A DNA stretch of 64,000 nt, taken from the NCBI RefSeq assembly GCF_024713945.1, contig NC_134679.1:5001-69000 (forward strand), written 5' to 3'. This stretch comes from Dermatophagoides farinae. Lineage: Eukaryota > Arthropoda > Arachnida > Sarcoptiformes > Pyroglyphidae. The position numbers and the translations under genes are program-made. The notes below the pieces were generated by a model that had not been told where the DNA came from, made no database searches, and was given only the letters and a program-made list of their open reading frames with translations. Positions 11,101 through 18,376 of the stretch are shown piece by piece. Within the stretch, counting starts at the first letter, position 1. Each line of letters starts with the position of its first letter.

Positions 11101-11837
11101 CTTATTGTATGCTACAACAAGCTGATCTCTTTGCCATAATGAAAGCAACAAATTGGATAAATGAAAATAGCAACAATCAAACGGTATATATCATCACCAA
11201 CAACATAAGCACGGTACAACACATCAATCGTATTGACAGGAAAAACAGGCAAAGATTAGCAAATGAAATAATCGACAAATCCATTGATAATATTGTGATC
11301 GCCTGGAACAAAGTGGATAAAGCTGAACCATGGTATCACAGGCTCAAAAAATATGCAAAAATAACAGCCAACAACCGTTCACGAGATTACGACTACACCA
11401 GGATGCCCATTAGCTTCGTCAAAAAATATGAACACAACAATATGATGATAAGCTGGAACGATAGATATTTAAGAGATCGATTTGGCACAAATATCAAAAA
11501 GCTATGTCCGAATCTACATGACGCACGTAAGTTCGTCCCATACGTTAACAATTTCGTCACCCAGACGTTAACTGGTCACGGACAATTTGGTGCTTATCTA
11601 TCAAAATTTGACATATCGAATGACAAAAAATGTTGCTGTGGTTTCCGATTTCAATCAGTTCAACACCTCATCAATGATTGTCAAATGTTGAACCATCTAA
11701 GACGTGATTATCGAATTTCAATCAATAGTACCGACGATGCCAGGGAAAAAACCAGGTTAACAGCAGTCTTTTACGGTAATATTGCAATGTTTGCTGATCA
11801 ACATAGAAGATCAATTCATCGTTTACATCCACCGTAA
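8109..11837 (+). CDS. ORF2 (APE endonuclease / reverse transcriptase) of element B
   Basis: About 1,240 residues, uninterrupted. The frame opens after a stop at 8100-8102 and has no ATG before the conserved endonuclease start LRIAQINCNKS; 8109 is a TTG and only marks the overlap. Domains: APE endonuclease (QINCNKS, IIAGDFN near 8629-8649, LSDHRPITF near 8872-8898); reverse transcriptase (SLDIRGAFDHTWHP, RGTVQGSILGPLMWN, catalytic AYADD near 10279-10293); an RNase H-like region with altered catalytic positions (about 10990-11370); TGHGQFG; and a C-terminal C-x1-C-x8-H-x4-C zinc finger (near 11630-11680). Expected to nick telomeric DNA and reverse-transcribe the element RNA there. How it is translated is unclear, because its frame is +1 relative to ORF1 and lacks a start codon. 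Confidence 0.9.
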   Translation: MPTKFNIINHQPSKTENLRIAQINCNKSPTALSQFLTFCDDNKIDIGIISEPPLRNNIPSINSKFKPMYVTNQLQLPTNNQRITRRQSASNNQSTSNNDQSNNNNQPAVRACIILLNSSLSSIIITHLSNSDFIVANINNIIIASVYSEPNGNINNTINCVINTTNYANNNKCIIAGDFNAKSIYWGEPTSDERGHEIMLTIVQCNLHILNEGNRPTFDTVRGQRRLTSCIDLTLVNNNLIDQINNWHIHDEIHLSDHRPITFAITDQCIDHQQNQSTTKWNTTNINWTEWSSDIEYQLHDHNLSATTINNINDTNELDLAVIIITVSTQFACNQHCGKYRHKRIRPAKWTSNQSLLDITKKQKAIYRKIRRCHNPFTIERLKNEYMIARQQYRDISQSLKNDDFNKYLNGQGPENCYQKVCRMLKNSDVMVARTIEGTNSPIESTTKLVNSLFPDDDFDDSNEQHEIRQFTKKWLEKNKNNTGVTAVSLLELNNVIHKFRDGKAPGFDGISPRILKNLWLSFPDLLLALYNACLRLKYVPYLWKSSIIRILPKPGRDDYSKTNAYRPIGLISVLGKVLERIISIRITNHLISNGHMSDYQYGFIAGKSTDHALLNLHNDLESAITRFKHVCLISLDIRGAFDHTWHPFIINQLINYRAPKYLIQLIDAYQNDRRITASYGGVTCNKTTNRGTVQGSILGPLMWNLVVNDLLRKNFGLDVKIQAYADDVTMVVACDCIKYMPVKINKILEMAASWGRKCKLTFSESKTKIMYVSKKIARPIYPPVRMNGAIIDPVKETKILGIIIDHKLDYRPHIKYAIAKATRINRAVTGIARKSHGLSPQVLRMIYHSITEPIMSYGALITGRAVKYQHIQKILRQMVTPMAQQVVKAYRSSSYISVTALADFPPIELFIGFRAAIATARTTGQYKYNDLPITVDINDDLNNNTTSKITTIIKEPSASPPLRIIIKSIKTTMGVGAAFMIFNSNNIIGVKHYRLAPYCMLQQADLFAIMKATNWINENSNNQTVYIITNNISTVQHINRIDRKNRQRLANEIIDKSIDNIVIAWNKVDKAEPWYHRLKKYAKITANNRSRDYDYTRMPISFVKKYEHNNMMISWNDRYLRDRFGTNIKKLCPNLHDARKFVPYVNNFVTQTLTGHGQFGAYLSKFDISNDKKCCCGFRFQSVQHLINDCQMLNHLRRDYRISINSTDDAREKTRLTAVFYGNIAMFADQHRRSIHRLHPP

Positions 11838-12109
11838 TCATATGAATATCATTAACCGGTATTGCATCGTGGTTGCCAAATATGCTCAGCTAATTTGATT
11901 ACATTGCTTGGCGTCTGCTCACCGATCTCCGGGACCACGCCAAACCGTCACGAGCATAGCTCGTGAGGTTTGGCTCGAAGCTCACTCCTCCAGGACCACC
12001 CGCCAAACCGTCACGAGCGTAGCTCGTGAGGTTTGGCTCAGAGTTCACTCCTCCGGGACAGCGCCAAACCGTCACGAGCGTAGCTCGTGAGGTTTGGCTT
12101 GCGGACATT
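11838..12109 (+). other. Region between ORF2 of element B and telomeric repeats
   Basis: About 100 bases of plain sequence are followed by three hairpin repeat units and then CCTAACCTAACC. No poly(A), no AATAAA and none of the TGGCCATTGCCGA tail seen in elements C, D and E. It may be the true 3' UTR of B or a foreign block joined to it. Confidence 0.6.
11939..12098 (+). repeat. Three tandem hairpin units (GCCAAACC...GGTTTGGC)
   Basis: Hairpins at 11939-11974, 12002-12037 and 12063-12098, period 61-63 bases. Each has a lower stem GCCAAACC/GGTTTGGC, a small asymmetric internal loop (GT opposite A), an upper stem CACGAGC/GCTCGTG and a three-base loop (ATA, GTA, GTA). A CTCC(A/G)GGAC motif precedes each. 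A fourth unit lies at 17667-17702. No match to a known structured-RNA class comes to mind. Confidence 0.9.
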
Positions 12110-12127
12110 ACCTAACCTAACCTAGCC
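12110..12127 (+). repeat. Short telomeric repeat block (CCTAA)n
   Basis: Two perfect CCTAA units followed by CCTAGCC. It separates the hairpin block from element C. The strand orientation (C-rich strand on +) matches all other telomeric junctions in the window. Confidence 0.85.
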
Positions 12128-12308
12128 TCTGCTAGGGAAGGGATGGTATGGTATCTGCTTGCAAACATACACACAAGATCTTATCCAAACACACCAGAAT
12201 TTATCCACACACACACCAGTTTTTATTATGTTAAACACACCCACATAAGATACAACATCTGTAACAGACTTCTACATACACACACAAAAACACTTTGCAG
12301 CAGTACCA

Positions 12309-12351
12309 AATTGACATTTCCGGGTGGCTCCCGTAAATCGCTATGTCAATT
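12309..12351 (+). ncRNA. Stem-enclosed pseudoknot-capable motif, copy 1
   Basis: Outer stem AATTGACAT / ATGTCAATT (9 bp, perfect) encloses GGG-T-GGC-T-CCC-GTAAA-TC-GCT. GGG can pair with CCC while the loop GGC pairs with the downstream GCY, giving an H-type pseudoknot. Structure is inferred from sequence; no function is known to me. Confidence 0.55.
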
Positions 12352-12540
12352 AACCAGCGGAGGACCAGGACGTGAAGCTCGACCAAAACAACAGCGTGAC
12401 CACACATACACAACAATCATTACAAGAATTAATCCACAGTAATTTAATTTAATGTTCCACACAAACAATGGACACAACACCTGTTACCAGACCCTACACT
12501 CACACATAGAACACAACATAGGGCCACTTGTGGTCACGCG

Positions 12541-12584
12541 CACCAACAGTCCCAGGGTGGCCCCCGTAAACAGCCACTGTTGTG
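12541..12584 (+). ncRNA. Stem-enclosed pseudoknot-capable motif, copy 2
   Basis: The outer stem CAC(c)AACAGT / ACTGTTGTG differs completely in sequence from copy 1 but is fully paired apart from one bulge. The core reads GGG-T-GGC-C-CCC-GTAAA-CA-GCC. A core conserved inside a stem that changes on both strands is the signature of selected RNA structure. Confidence 0.6.
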
Positions 12585-12921
12585 TGCAGTTGCCTAGTAA
12601 TCAAAGTATTAACGATTCAAGCTGGAGCAAATCAAAATCAACATGAAACGGCATCTCATCATATTTGGCCATACTAGTCAACAACAAAAACAACATTAAA
12701 CAATAGCAACGTAATTTATCGTCTGTTCCAACACAGCAACGTAAATCGATGAAATAATGTACCGGTAGTCCAAAAACAACAACAAACAGCGGCCTGCATC
12801 CTTCTCACAGCTTTCCGATCCATGATCCATAGTATAAGAAAATTTTGAAAAAAATCAACAGAAAACAACCGGATCAATGGTAGTGGCACTTCACAACAAA
12901 AGAGTCAAAAAAAAAATAACG

Positions 12922-12947
12922 GCATGTGAAGTATTAACTTCACATGC
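12922..12947 (+). repeat. Perfect 11-bp inverted repeat
   Basis: GCATGTGAAGT, four-base loop ATTA, ACTTCACATGC. It lies inside element C and has no obvious partner elsewhere in the window. Confidence 0.85.
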
Positions 12948-15111
12948 AATTCCATCATTGAAGTCTGTTCCAATAATTTGAAACGTCTATGGCTCATCCA
13001 ATGGTATGTTTCCCGCCACATAAACGCAACAGACTATATGGCCTAAATATGGTATAAATCAAGTTAACATATGAACAAGTGCACAATGATCATCATCATA
13101 AAAATTAATAATATAGTATATATCATATTTCTGCGGCCCATCCATTTGAATATATCCGTCATGGCCATTCATTGGGTACCATCAACAGCAACAACATACG
13201 TCCCATCGAATTGAACAAATACTGGCAGGATCTACAATTAAAAAACAGAAATCAACAATCAATATAATTATTACAAATAATAACAAATATTACCGGTATT
13301 GGAACGATAAAATCAACGGGTTAAAAACAAACGTAACCACCATATAAAACAACAGATTCAATAAGAAAGCAACAGTATTCAACATTATTTGACTAGAATC
13401 CTAGAGAAAAACAAAAAAACAAGAATCAACAGTATTTATAATTATCAAAAATAGTAACAACATCACCAGTATTATAAAAACGATAAAACCAATCAACGAG
13501 AATATAAAACCGAAAAATCAACAAGAATAATCAACAAAAACCAACAGTATTAATTAATTTAAAATCACCATGGACGAAACCAACAAACAACTAAAATCAA
13601 TGATAAAACAAAAGAAGAAAAATCAACAAATTTTAAATTCAACGAATAATAATAATTACCAATGAAAACAATTATAAACGACCACAATCCAAATCAATAA
13701 TTTATATAACAAGAATCAACAATAATCGGCAACAACGATAACAATAACAATCAGCATAAAACCGATAATTTAAAATCTGAAAAATAAAATCAACAACAAC
13801 AAGAATCAATAATATCAACAAGTAAACAACAACACTTACCAGTATTCATTTGACAAAATAACAACAACGAACGAATAGAATCAACAAGGCACCGCCAACG
13901 CATAAGAAATATTCTGTAAAGAAAAATCAATATGGTATACAATTAATTATAATGATTATCAACAATATCACCGGGCAACAAATGATGGTTTTGACGATTA
14001 AAGAAATGATACAACCACATAATGATGACAACGATTCTAATGGAATATCATAGACTGATCTCGACACCAAACAGCACGATGATATATGAATATTAAAATG
14101 GAACACCAAGAATTTACCATCAACATTGGATATGGCTGGCAGAACCACAATACAACACCAGTAGCAACAACGAAACCAAAACCAGCATGGCAAAACATGA
14201 CAATGGCGTTTTGCAATAATCATGACAACTGAGTGGCATTTACAATCAACAATTAATCATACAGTCAACATTGAACGAAAAAAAAAAGAAAAATTGGCCA
14301 ACTCACTAGCAAAACAACGTAAGTCATGCAAAAATCTTAGTCCATTCATAACAATGTCAATGTACACGCATGCACACAAACAAAGAAAACAAAGAAAACA
14401 ATCTTTTCTTTTTGGCGCCAATTAACGCCCAACAAATAGATCATGAAACAAAAATCCATTTTCTTGTATACGAATTGACCATTATCAGACATAGTTTTTA
14501 CTATTTTGTGTACCACTTGTACATCGAATACACCACTAGGACACAAAAACATGCTACAAATTTTTCAATATAAAAATCTTGATGAAACAAGCAATCGTTG
14601 CGATTTACAACGACCTAGTGTTGTGATGAAAGACATTTTTCAATCTTTGATTTTCTCTCCCACACACCGCGTCATATTGTATCCAATCTTGTCGATTTTC
14701 ATCTTTGTCGTTTTCTTTTTCATTTCTTCACGACAATCATCGACACATACACCATACAAAACACACATTCATTTACACAGCCATCTACACACACGTCTTG
14801 GCCCGTTGGCTCAAACATGTCACAATACATAGGACACACAGGGTCTTTCTTTTCCTTTCCTTTTCTTTCTTCCCACACATACAAGAAATGGACACATTTT
14901 TATTTTTGGAATCATTTTCTTTATTCAATTTTATTGTTGTTTTTTTTTATTATTATTTTACTTATGTTTTTTTTTTTCTGATCCATTGATATCAGTCTTT
15001 TATTTGATTCTGTATTATTTTTGAGGTCCTTGGTTTGGCCATTTGCCGACCTATTTTAAAAGAAAGAAAATAAAATTTAATTTTTTAATTAAAAAAAAAA
15101 AAAAAAAAAAA

Positions 15112-15118
15112 CCTAACC
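15112..15118 (+). repeat. Telomeric junction CCTAACC between elements C and D
   Basis: A single telomere-type unit directly follows the A tract of element C and directly precedes the 5' sequence of element D, giving a head-to-tail junction. Confidence 0.8.
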
Positions 15119-15175
15119 ATCATACACAAACACTGGACACAACACAAAACACACCAACACGTACATATAGTACCA

Positions 15176-15222
15176 GTCTGTTTCAGTTTCAGGGTGGCAC
15201 CCGTAAACAGCCACTGACAGAC
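15176..15222 (+). ncRNA. Stem-enclosed pseudoknot-capable motif, copy 3
   Basis: Outer stem GTCTGT(tt)CAGT / ACTGACAGAC encloses GGG-T-GGC-A-CCC-GTAAA-CA-GCC. It lies about 60 bases from the 5' end of element D, which points to a role at the 5' end of the element RNA. Confidence 0.6.
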
Positions 15223-15861
15223 GGCTAGTGGAGAGACACTTCATTTGTATTGCTATTTTGAATGCCTTGGTGGCCATCAACATTTTTATGTAAAGAAGAA
15301 ATTTCAGTTTAACATTTAATTCGTCTCTCTCAACACAGTAATATATATCTAACCCATCCAATGCTAACCTGCCACATTACCGCCACTTTTTATGAACAAT
15401 TGGCCATGATGGTTGACATAGATCCAATCTTCACCGGCAAATGATAGGTATACACATCCACTGGCAAATGTAAACAATGGCAAACGCTGCTTGGCATGAT
15501 GAAAGTATAATTGAAACATCGATTCACTGAATAATTTCGATTAAAAATAACAAAAAATAATGGCCAAAAAATAATATAATAATCATGTACAGCTGGCCTC
15601 GTTTCATCAAAACCACCATCCATCATCAATATCAATGAATCAAAGGCAACATATATGAAGTGTTTGATACAAACGATGGTCTATCAGTTGATGTATGATT
15701 TAATTTGATCATTCCATAATCCATCATTTATGGCATCGAATTCCCGGAACGTCCAACTGGCCTGCCGATATGCACATGTGACACAGGATACTTGATTTTA
15801 CTATTTATTTATTTTATTTACTTATTTATTTATTATTCAATGATCAATGCAACACACTACA

Positions 15862-15916
15862 CAATCGGGAGGTCACAACGAGTAGGGCAGGCACCCGTAA
15901 AAAAGCCGATCGATTG
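15862..15916 (+). ncRNA. Stem-enclosed pseudoknot-capable motif, copy 4 (divergent)
   Basis: Outer stem CAATCG / CGATTG, with a longer 5' linker, then GGG-CA-GGC-A-CCC-GTAAAAAA-GCC. The core pairing is kept although the linkers differ from the other three copies. Confidence 0.5.
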
Positions 15917-16647
15917 TTACCCGTTCAGGTTGAACCAAATGAAAATTTCAAAAATTGATAAGAATAATTGCATCAGACAATCATTTGGCCTAATTCATAA
16001 TTATCAGTTAAGTGCTACTTAGCATCATTTTCCATAATTGCCTATGATGAAATTGAAAACAAATCGATCATCAAAATGAATATAATATCGTGGCAGAAGC
16101 GCTACGGCATACACAGTGACCATTCAAATCGATTGTACAACTGCAACACCCCCTTGGCAACGAAACCAACGTGGTATCGTCCTGATGCATTGCTCACTGT
16201 GATAATGTTGTTGTCAAGGCTTTTTAAAATGCAGTGCTCGACTTAGTATAACAACAGCATGATCATCATCAGTATTATAAACCATTGAACATTAATTTCG
16301 GACACACATGATGATAAATCGAGCATGAAAAATTTTCAATATAACAATGTGTATAAAAACCACGCTGAAATCGAGTTCATTAAGACCTAGTTTTATGCTG
16401 CATCAATGTCGAAATTTTCACTGATTTCATCATATACTTTTCGTCTATGTATCGTCGTGAAATTTTGACCTGCAAATTTTAAATTGTGCTGAAATTTTAA
16501 TCTGTGATCAACAACGTCGAATTGTGTGGCTGTGACCTACGACACATCGTGTCCTGTCACCTTCCCATTTACTGTTATCTTTTGAACATTGACTGTGATT
16601 TTGTCGATCTTTCACCTGTGTTTTGTGCTTCGAGTCGGCTGGTGCAA

Positions 16648-17038
16648 ATGGCCCAGACCAAAAGAAAAGGCAGATCACCTAACGACGATAGTCGAGGAAT
16701 GAAGCAATGGGTGATCATGAAAATGTGACAACGACTTCCCGGGAAAGTTTCGACACAGGGAACCAGCAAGCAGCCGAATGAACCACTCACGACCATCGAT
16801 GACACTTCTGATTCCGGCGACGATGCTGCCACATTCTCATCCATTCCTGAATCCAATGCCGATCAAAAAATCCTCACCACCACCATAACGAATGTCGAGT
16901 CGGCTCAATTGGCCCTTAAAAATCCATCCACATAAATGGCACGACTTCAGGATTCCATCAAACTACTTGAAACTTATTGCCGCCTTACAAACGGTTTCGG
17001 ATCTTACAACAAGAAGTCTTCACCAGTATTGTTAAAAT
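16648..17038 (+). pseudogene. Broken ORF1 N-terminus in element D
   Basis: An ATG at 16648 opens MAQTKRKGRSPNDDSRG and stops after 26 codons. A shifted frame continues with acidic, Ser/Thr-rich residues (TTIDDTSDSGDDAATFSS), is stopped by TAA near 16933-16935 and reads on as MARLQDSIKLLETYCRLTNG until about 17038. The composition fits the low-complexity N-terminal part of an ORF1 protein. At least one frameshift and one internal stop make it non-functional. Confidence 0.55.
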
Positions 17039-17362
17039 GATGGCCGCCCAAAGATATTCAAACTCTGGGTAATCATCGAATCATTGTTGGTAATGGGAAT
17101 GCTTGGAACGTCCGTCGACAACACCAAAATTTCTATTTTCATACACCCCAACATGCATCCACAGGACACATTTTTTAGTTATTTTTTTATTCCTTTTTTT
17201 TATTCTATATGTTAGTTTTTTCATTTCTCATTATTTTCGATTCAATTATTATGATCGATTTCATTATTGTATCTTGTTTTTAATTTGGCCATTGCCGATC
17301 AAATTCAAATCGGTTAATAAATAAATCCTTTTATTAAAAAAAAATAAAAAAAAAAAAAAAAA

Positions 17363-17403
17363 CCTAAAAAAAAAAAAACCTAACCTAACCTAACCAACCT
17401 AAA
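17363..17403 (+). repeat. Compound poly(A)/telomeric repeat block
   Basis: After the poly(A) of element D come CCT, a second A tract of 13 bases, then CCTAACCTAACCTAACC and a variant CAACCTAAA. The A-CCT-A-CCTAA order suggests two retrotransposition ends at the same telomeric block. Confidence 0.85.
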
Positions 17404-17614
17404 TTAATTTAAATCAATTTTTATTTCAATTTTATTTTTGTTACTTTTTTTTTTATTATTATTTTATATGTGTTTTTTTTTCCTTTTCTTCTTTCATTGA
17501 ATCCATTATTTTATTGAATTGTAATTTGATCGAAGTTCTTGGTTTGGCCATTGCCGACCTATTCTTTAAAGAAAGAAAAATAAAATTTATTTTTTAAAAA
17601 AAAAAAAAAAAAAA
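17404..17614 (+). mobile_element. 5'-truncated 3' tail of a retroelement (fragment E, same family as C)
   Basis: Only about 210 bases: T-rich sequence, then TTCTTGGTTTGGCCATTGCC, an AAAGAAAG run, AATAAAATTT and a 19-base A tract (17596-17614) joined to CCTAACC. The tail matches that of element C closely. Severe 5' truncation is common for non-LTR retrotransposition and shows separate insertion into telomeric repeats. Confidence 0.8.
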
Positions 17615-17656
17615 CCTAACCAACCTAACCTAACCTAAAAAACCAAAACCTAACCT
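17615..17656 (+). repeat. Telomeric repeat block with variants
   Basis: CCTAACCAACCTAACCTAACCTAA-type units, then AAAACCAAAACCTAACC. The variants (CCAA inserts) show that it is interstitial and drifting, not an active chromosome end. Innermost telomeric block in the window. Confidence 0.85.
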
Positions 17657-17720
17657 CCGGGACATCGCAAAACCGTCACGAGCTTCGCTCGTGAGGTTTT
17701 GCTCGATTGTCCTCCCGGGA
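17657..17720 (+). repeat. Fourth hairpin unit, with compensatory change
   Basis: The hairpin at 17667-17702 reads GCAAAACC-GT-CACGAGC-TTC-GCTCGTG-A-GGTTTTGC. Against the three units at 11939-12098 the third pair of the lower stem is A-T instead of C-G, changed on both sides, and the loop is TTC. The flanks CCGGGAC and GTCCTCCCGG extend the pairing. It directly follows telomeric repeats. Confidence 0.85.
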
Positions 17721-17918
17721 ATTTGGCCACCGATAATCATTGGGTAAATATCCGAGAAGTTCATTACATTAATTTCAAAAAAAAAAACAAATAAATATTC
17801 GCGAAAAAGTCGATTCCGGCAATAACTGATGGTTTCTACCGCAAAACTATGGATATTATAGTGAGGTTTAAATAAACCTTAGATTTAGGAAGACAATTGG
17901 TGAGGTTTAAATGAACCT

Positions 17919-18372
17919 CGAATGTAGCAAAAAAAAATTGATACAGTAGCAAAAAATTTGATACTGTAGCAAAAAAAAATTTTGATACAGTAGCAATTTG
18001 AAATTGAAACAGTAGCAAAAAAAAAAATTTTTGATACTGTAGCAATTTAAAATGAATCAAAAATTTGATACTGTAGCAATTTAAAATGTAGCGAAAAAAA
18101 TTGATACTGTAGCAAAAAAAAATGATACAGTAGCAAAAAAAAAAATGATACAGTAGCAATTAGAAATGTATCAAAGTACCGATACTGTATCAATTAAAAA
18201 TGATACTGTAGCAATTTAAAATGTATCAACTTAAAAGTAGCAAATAAATGTATCTTTCTAATTGTATCCAAAAAAAAGTATCAAAACAAACTTGGTTTAT
18301 TTAAATAGATACTGTAGCAAATATATAGATACATTAAAACTGATACATTTTAGCTACAATTTAAATTGATAC
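17919..18372 (+). repeat. Degenerate ATAC(T/A)GTAGC satellite
   Basis: About fifteen units of GATACTGTAGCA or GATACAGTAGCA separated by A-rich spacers or ATTTAAAATG. The T/A variants at the centre alternate irregularly. Units decay to GTATCAA-like words at the right end, and similar words resume after 18833. No coding sense: one strand simply reads Phe/Leu-rich frames. Confidence 0.8.
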
Positions 18373-18376
18373 AAAA

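Larger units (their letters stand above)
5425..12109 (+). mobile_element. Non-LTR retrotransposon B (R1-clade type), near-complete
   Basis: B follows the poly(A)-CCTAAC junction of element A head to tail. Layout: 5' UTR of about 0.9 kb with a short tandem repeat and a long T tract, ORF1 (6341-8134), ORF2 (8109-11837) overlapping in another frame, then about 270 bases containing three hairpin repeats, then telomeric CCTAACCTAACC at 12111. Both ORFs are uninterrupted. Unlike A, C, D and E there is no poly(A) or AATAAA before the telomeric repeat, so either the 3' end is rearranged or the hairpin block is a different kind of end. The left boundary is inferred from the junction and the right boundary is uncertain. 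Confidence 0.8.
12128..15111 (+). mobile_element. Non-autonomous or decayed telomere-associated retroelement C
   Basis: Bounded on the left by telomeric repeats and on the right by AATAAA-like sequence and a 21-base A tract (15091-15111) running into CCTAACC. Its last 100 bases (TTGGTTTGGCCATTTGCCGACC, an AAAGAAAG run and AATAAAATTT) match the tail of fragment E at 17530-17614. The 5' part carries two stem-enclosed GGGTGGC-N-CCCGTAAA motifs (12309-12351, 12541-12584). I find no ORF1 or RT coding sequence, only scattered A+T-rich short frames, so it is either internally deleted or heavily decayed. An 11-bp perfect hairpin lies at 12922-12947. Confidence 0.65.
15119..17362 (+). mobile_element. 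Internally deleted non-LTR retrotransposon D
   Basis: Begins right after CCTAACC and ends in an A-rich tract (17336-17362) followed by CCT. It keeps a long 5' UTR (to about 16647) with two pseudoknot-capable motifs, a broken ORF1 N-terminus (16648-17038) and a 3' UTR ending TTTGGCCATTGCCGATC, an ATCAAATTC-looped hairpin and AATAAATAAA. All of the endonuclease and reverse transcriptase coding region is missing, so any copy of this form would depend on proteins from a full-length relative. Confidence 0.7.

Noticed and set aside
12309-15916. Reading the GGGTGGC-N-CCCGTAAA motif as a hammerhead, HDV-like or twister ribozyme
   Set aside because: The required conserved cores (CUGAUGA with GAAA; the nested double pseudoknot with its downstream catalytic C; the twister internal loops) are not present, so only a neutral structural description is given.
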